A stretch of DNA of 64,000 nt, from positions 682,001 to 746,000 of the forward strand of contig OZ017767.1 in NCBI GenBank assembly GCA_963969345.1. Reading direction: 5' to 3'. A program made the translations under genes and the position numbers. Below are positions 61,385 through 64,000 of the stretch, in pieces. Every line of letters begins with the position of its first letter. Within the stretch, counting starts at the first letter, position 1. This stretch comes from Turbatrix aceti (Eukaryota > Nematoda > Chromadorea > Rhabditida > Panagrolaimidae). The notes below the pieces were generated by a model that saw only the letters and a program-made list of their open reading frames with translations, did no database searches and was not told the origin of the DNA.

Positions 61385-64000
61385 ATGGCTGACAGCAACG
61401 AAGATCCCCCTTCCAAGCCTGGTGATCCAGGTCCCTCTGGCGGGGGTGGAACTCCAGGTGATGCCTCTGCTTCGAAGGTCCTCTCCCAACCAAGACCCAT
61501 TCCTCTTCAGTCAAAGGTCTTCGGAAGTCGTCAACCGGTGTTTGGCAGCGTTGCGTTAATGAAATCTTCGAAAACAGGTCAGTTTTAATTTTTGAGAGAT
61601 TTTTTATATCAGGGGACTGGATTTTTTAGGCCAACCTGCGGTAAAGGCCCAGGTGCATTCCCAGCCCGCAGCACCGGTTCAACAGCCTCCAGCACCTGTC
61701 ACACGGTCTTCTGCTTCTCCACAGCCGACACCTGCTCCATCTGGAGCCTTCAGAGGGCGAGGAGGGCCTCAGAAGAAAACCCCCGGATTCCTTTCTGCCA
61801 GGGCCAAAGATCGACTCGAGTTGAAGGAGCTCAAGCGCCAGGAAGGTGATGCTGATCGGTGAGTTTCGTTTTCTTCTATGGACGTCATTTTTAACAAAAA
61901 ATATGAAAAGTTCATCTAAAAGTTACCTAAATTCGTTTATTTACATTTTTCATGCCAAGACCTCATCATTACCCCAAATTCTTATTTCAGTGCCGCCCTT
62001 GCCCTAAAAGTTGTCCAGGAACGACGAAAGGAAAGCGAACTTGCAAAACAGCAGGCTGCTACTGCCGGTGGAGCAACCAATAATCCCATTCACCTGGTCG
62101 AAGCTTCGGAGATGCCGTGGATCCCCATCAAGTATTTCAACCTTCCCCCTGGCTCGGTGTCTGCCCTGTCTCGAAGCGACCACAAGCGATACGTGGCTAT
62201 CATATCCAACTACCTGACCCCAGATTCCTCTCTGCGATTCGAATTCAACAATATCGAGCTCGCAGATTTTGATGCCAAACTCGCCGCTGAACGCGAAAAA
62301 TATTACGGTATTGTTCGGTCCTCTTTCGACAAGAAAAACATCTACGCAGCGTGTCCTGGAGGGCAGAGTGTGCTTGACTTCATTTTTGTAAGCTTCGAAA
62401 TTTGTTTATTTGATCAAAAAAAAGTTGGTTTTTTTTGTTTCAGAACCGCATAAAAAGTCGTCTGGCCACGATCTCCGACAAAGGATACGGTAGATTTCTC
62501 AAAACCATTCCCTGGAAGACGAATACCAGCGACATGGCATCTTCCCGGATGTACGCCCGAAAACCCGTCCCCCTGGCCGATGGGATTTCTGCCAAAATCG
62601 TCATGCCGGATCCCAAGCGTCGATGCGTGATCAACGCTGACGCCGCCACCCTGGGCAACTCATTCCCCGCCGAATCTGACAAAAAATGGATCAGGGACGA
62701 CGAACGGGCTTTTCAAATGGCGTTCAGCAATTTTGCGACTGCTGCGATTTCGGCGTCTGCCCTGAGGCACCTTCTGACGAATGCCTTTCCCCTGCGGCAG
62801 TATCGCCGGGCGTTTCCAGTGTCTGTTGTCAGACGGTTCGTCAACGGAGAGCCCCAGAGGGTGGCTTTTATTGGAAATCCTGTGCCTATCAATGGACTCG
62901 CCAAGCCGGACATTCTTCGATCATATATCAAGTATGCCGTCAGAAATACGATCACTCGGAAGAAGGTCGAGAAGAAGGAGCCGGCTCCTGACAAAATTTA
63001 CACTACGGTCAGTTGCGGTTACGGTTAGAGGGGATACTGTAGGATTTTTTGTGTTAAAATATTTATGGAACAATAGTTTTTTGGGGTAACGATCAAGTTG
63101 GATCAAATATTTTTGCGTTCATTTTTTTGAATTCTACGATAGTTTTTTGAATATTTTACGTTCAAAATAAAAATGAACGTAAAAATATTTGAAATAGACT
63201 TTTTTGAAAGTGACGTTTTTTTAATTCTAAATTTTTTTCGCTCTCAAAAATATTTTTATATACGCAACATTTTTTTTCCTGCAACTCAAATTTTCCAGGT
63301 CCGACCCCTCAAACGCCGGGCAACCACAGAGCCAGCCGTCGAAGCGGAACCCTCGAAACAACCCAAACTATCGACCCCACCTGAATCTGCAACCGCCAGC
63401 GAACCGAACCTCCTCGACGAACTCCTCGGCGAAGAACTACCCTCAAACCCCGCCCCACAACAACCTGGGCCGTCAACAGCCGCTACCGGTGGCGGAGATC
63501 TTCTGGACTCCATTCTCTCGAGCATGGATACTTCAGCTCCTCCGCCTGAAATTATGGATTCGACTTGTGGGTTTTTATAAATTAAAAAAAAATAATGTCA
63601 ACACTTTGTTTTTTTTAGCAAAAGTTGCAACCGAAAAAATTAAATCAGACTACTCGTATTCCCTACTGCCAATTGATCAAACCGGTGCTGTCAAGGTTCT
63701 CGTCAGAACTCGTGCCGCCGGGGTCGACACTTTTCGTCAGAAGTTGACCGTCGTCTCCAAGGTAGAGTACCTTGCACAGTGCGGTGCTGAGGTTGGTTTT
63801 TGAAACAGGGGTGTTTTTTATACAAAAATGCGTAAAAGACGTGATCTCGGTGCCAAAATGACTTTTTTTTCGTTATCCAAAAATATTTAGGCATTTTTTA
63901 CATGAAGTTCTCATTTTTTAAAACGGTCCTTCAAAACAGTTTTTGCGACTTTCAGAAACCCTTCACGGAAGAAATCATCTGGAACAACATGACAACCCTG
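61385..64000 (+). CDS. nuclear-type protein, possibly ICE2/NARG2-like (partial, runs off the edge)
   Basis: At least seven exons: 61385-61577, 61630-61858, 61991-62387, 62444-63007, 63299-63566, 63619-63791 and 63956-64000 (about 623 codons so far, phases consistent; the 3' end lies outside the window). The N-terminus is Pro/Gly/Ser-rich (DPPSKPGDPGPSGGGG) with a basic coiled stretch (ARAKDRLELKELKRQEGDAD, KVVQERRKESELAKQQAA). The middle is a conserved-looking globular part (EMPWIPIKYFNLPPGS, YVAIISNYLTPDSSL, EREKYYGIVRSSF). A basic KRR-type signal (PLKRR) and acidic LLDELLGEE/LLDSILSSMD repeats follow. The end (VKVLVRTRAAG, KVEYLAQCGAEKPFTEEI) recalls the C-terminal domain of ICE2/NARG2 of the little elongation complex, which serves snRNA transcription. 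The match is from memory of the family pattern and is weak. Confidence 0.75.

Overview
The window is eukaryotic nuclear DNA, most probably from a nematode. Genes are split by many very short introns (44-60 nt is common) with GTAAGT/GTGAGT donors and TTTTCAG/TTTTTAG acceptors. The gene families also point to nematodes: DMSR-type neuropeptide GPCR, ShKT and Kunitz secreted proteins, DUF229 and DUF273 proteins, a supplementary-type nuclear hormone receptor (CRACAAFFRR P-box) and CPEB. Species cannot be read from the sequence. All gene models below were assembled by hand from splice sites, reading phase and family motifs. Exon joins that keep phase are stated as such.

Layout. 0-17 kb is an accessory region: a peptide GPCR (+), an ShKT protein, a proline-rich peptide, a DUF229 membrane protein carrying a frameshift, a GPI-anchor-type secreted protein (family member A) with a truncated relative beside it, a DUF273 glycosyltransferase-like protein, and two tandem small secreted paralogues (all on -). 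18-32.9 kb is mostly conserved genes: CPEB (+), a single-pass membrane protein, SEC23 (-, 7 exons) with a small secreted-peptide gene nested antisense in an intron, tRNA-Val(AAC), and the TFIIH helicase XPD (-, 9 exons). 33.5-49.4 kb is a second accessory region: carboxylesterase, Cys-rich peptide, Thr-rich mucin with a downstream partial duplicate, Kunitz inhibitor, nuclear receptor, a hAT-like MITE, and family members B (-) and C (+) with a broken fragment head-to-head with B. 49.4-54.7 kb is AT-rich with no convincing gene. 54.7-64 kb is housekeeping: RBM22, POLR1C (with a U2 snRNA in its second intron) and ALG5 all on -, and divergently a nuclear-type protein that runs off the right edge.

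The most interesting unrecognised system is the 8-exon, signal-peptide plus GPI-signal protein family (A at 10.6-12.7 kb, B at 42.5-44.6 kb, C at 46.0-48.1 kb, plus two degraded fragments). A and C share even about 80 bp of upstream DNA, and the most constrained part is one 459-nt exon. I do not recognise a domain in it. Many other accessory genes have signal peptides, and several have TATA boxes, which the housekeeping genes seem to lack. That fits a region devoted to secreted and surface products.
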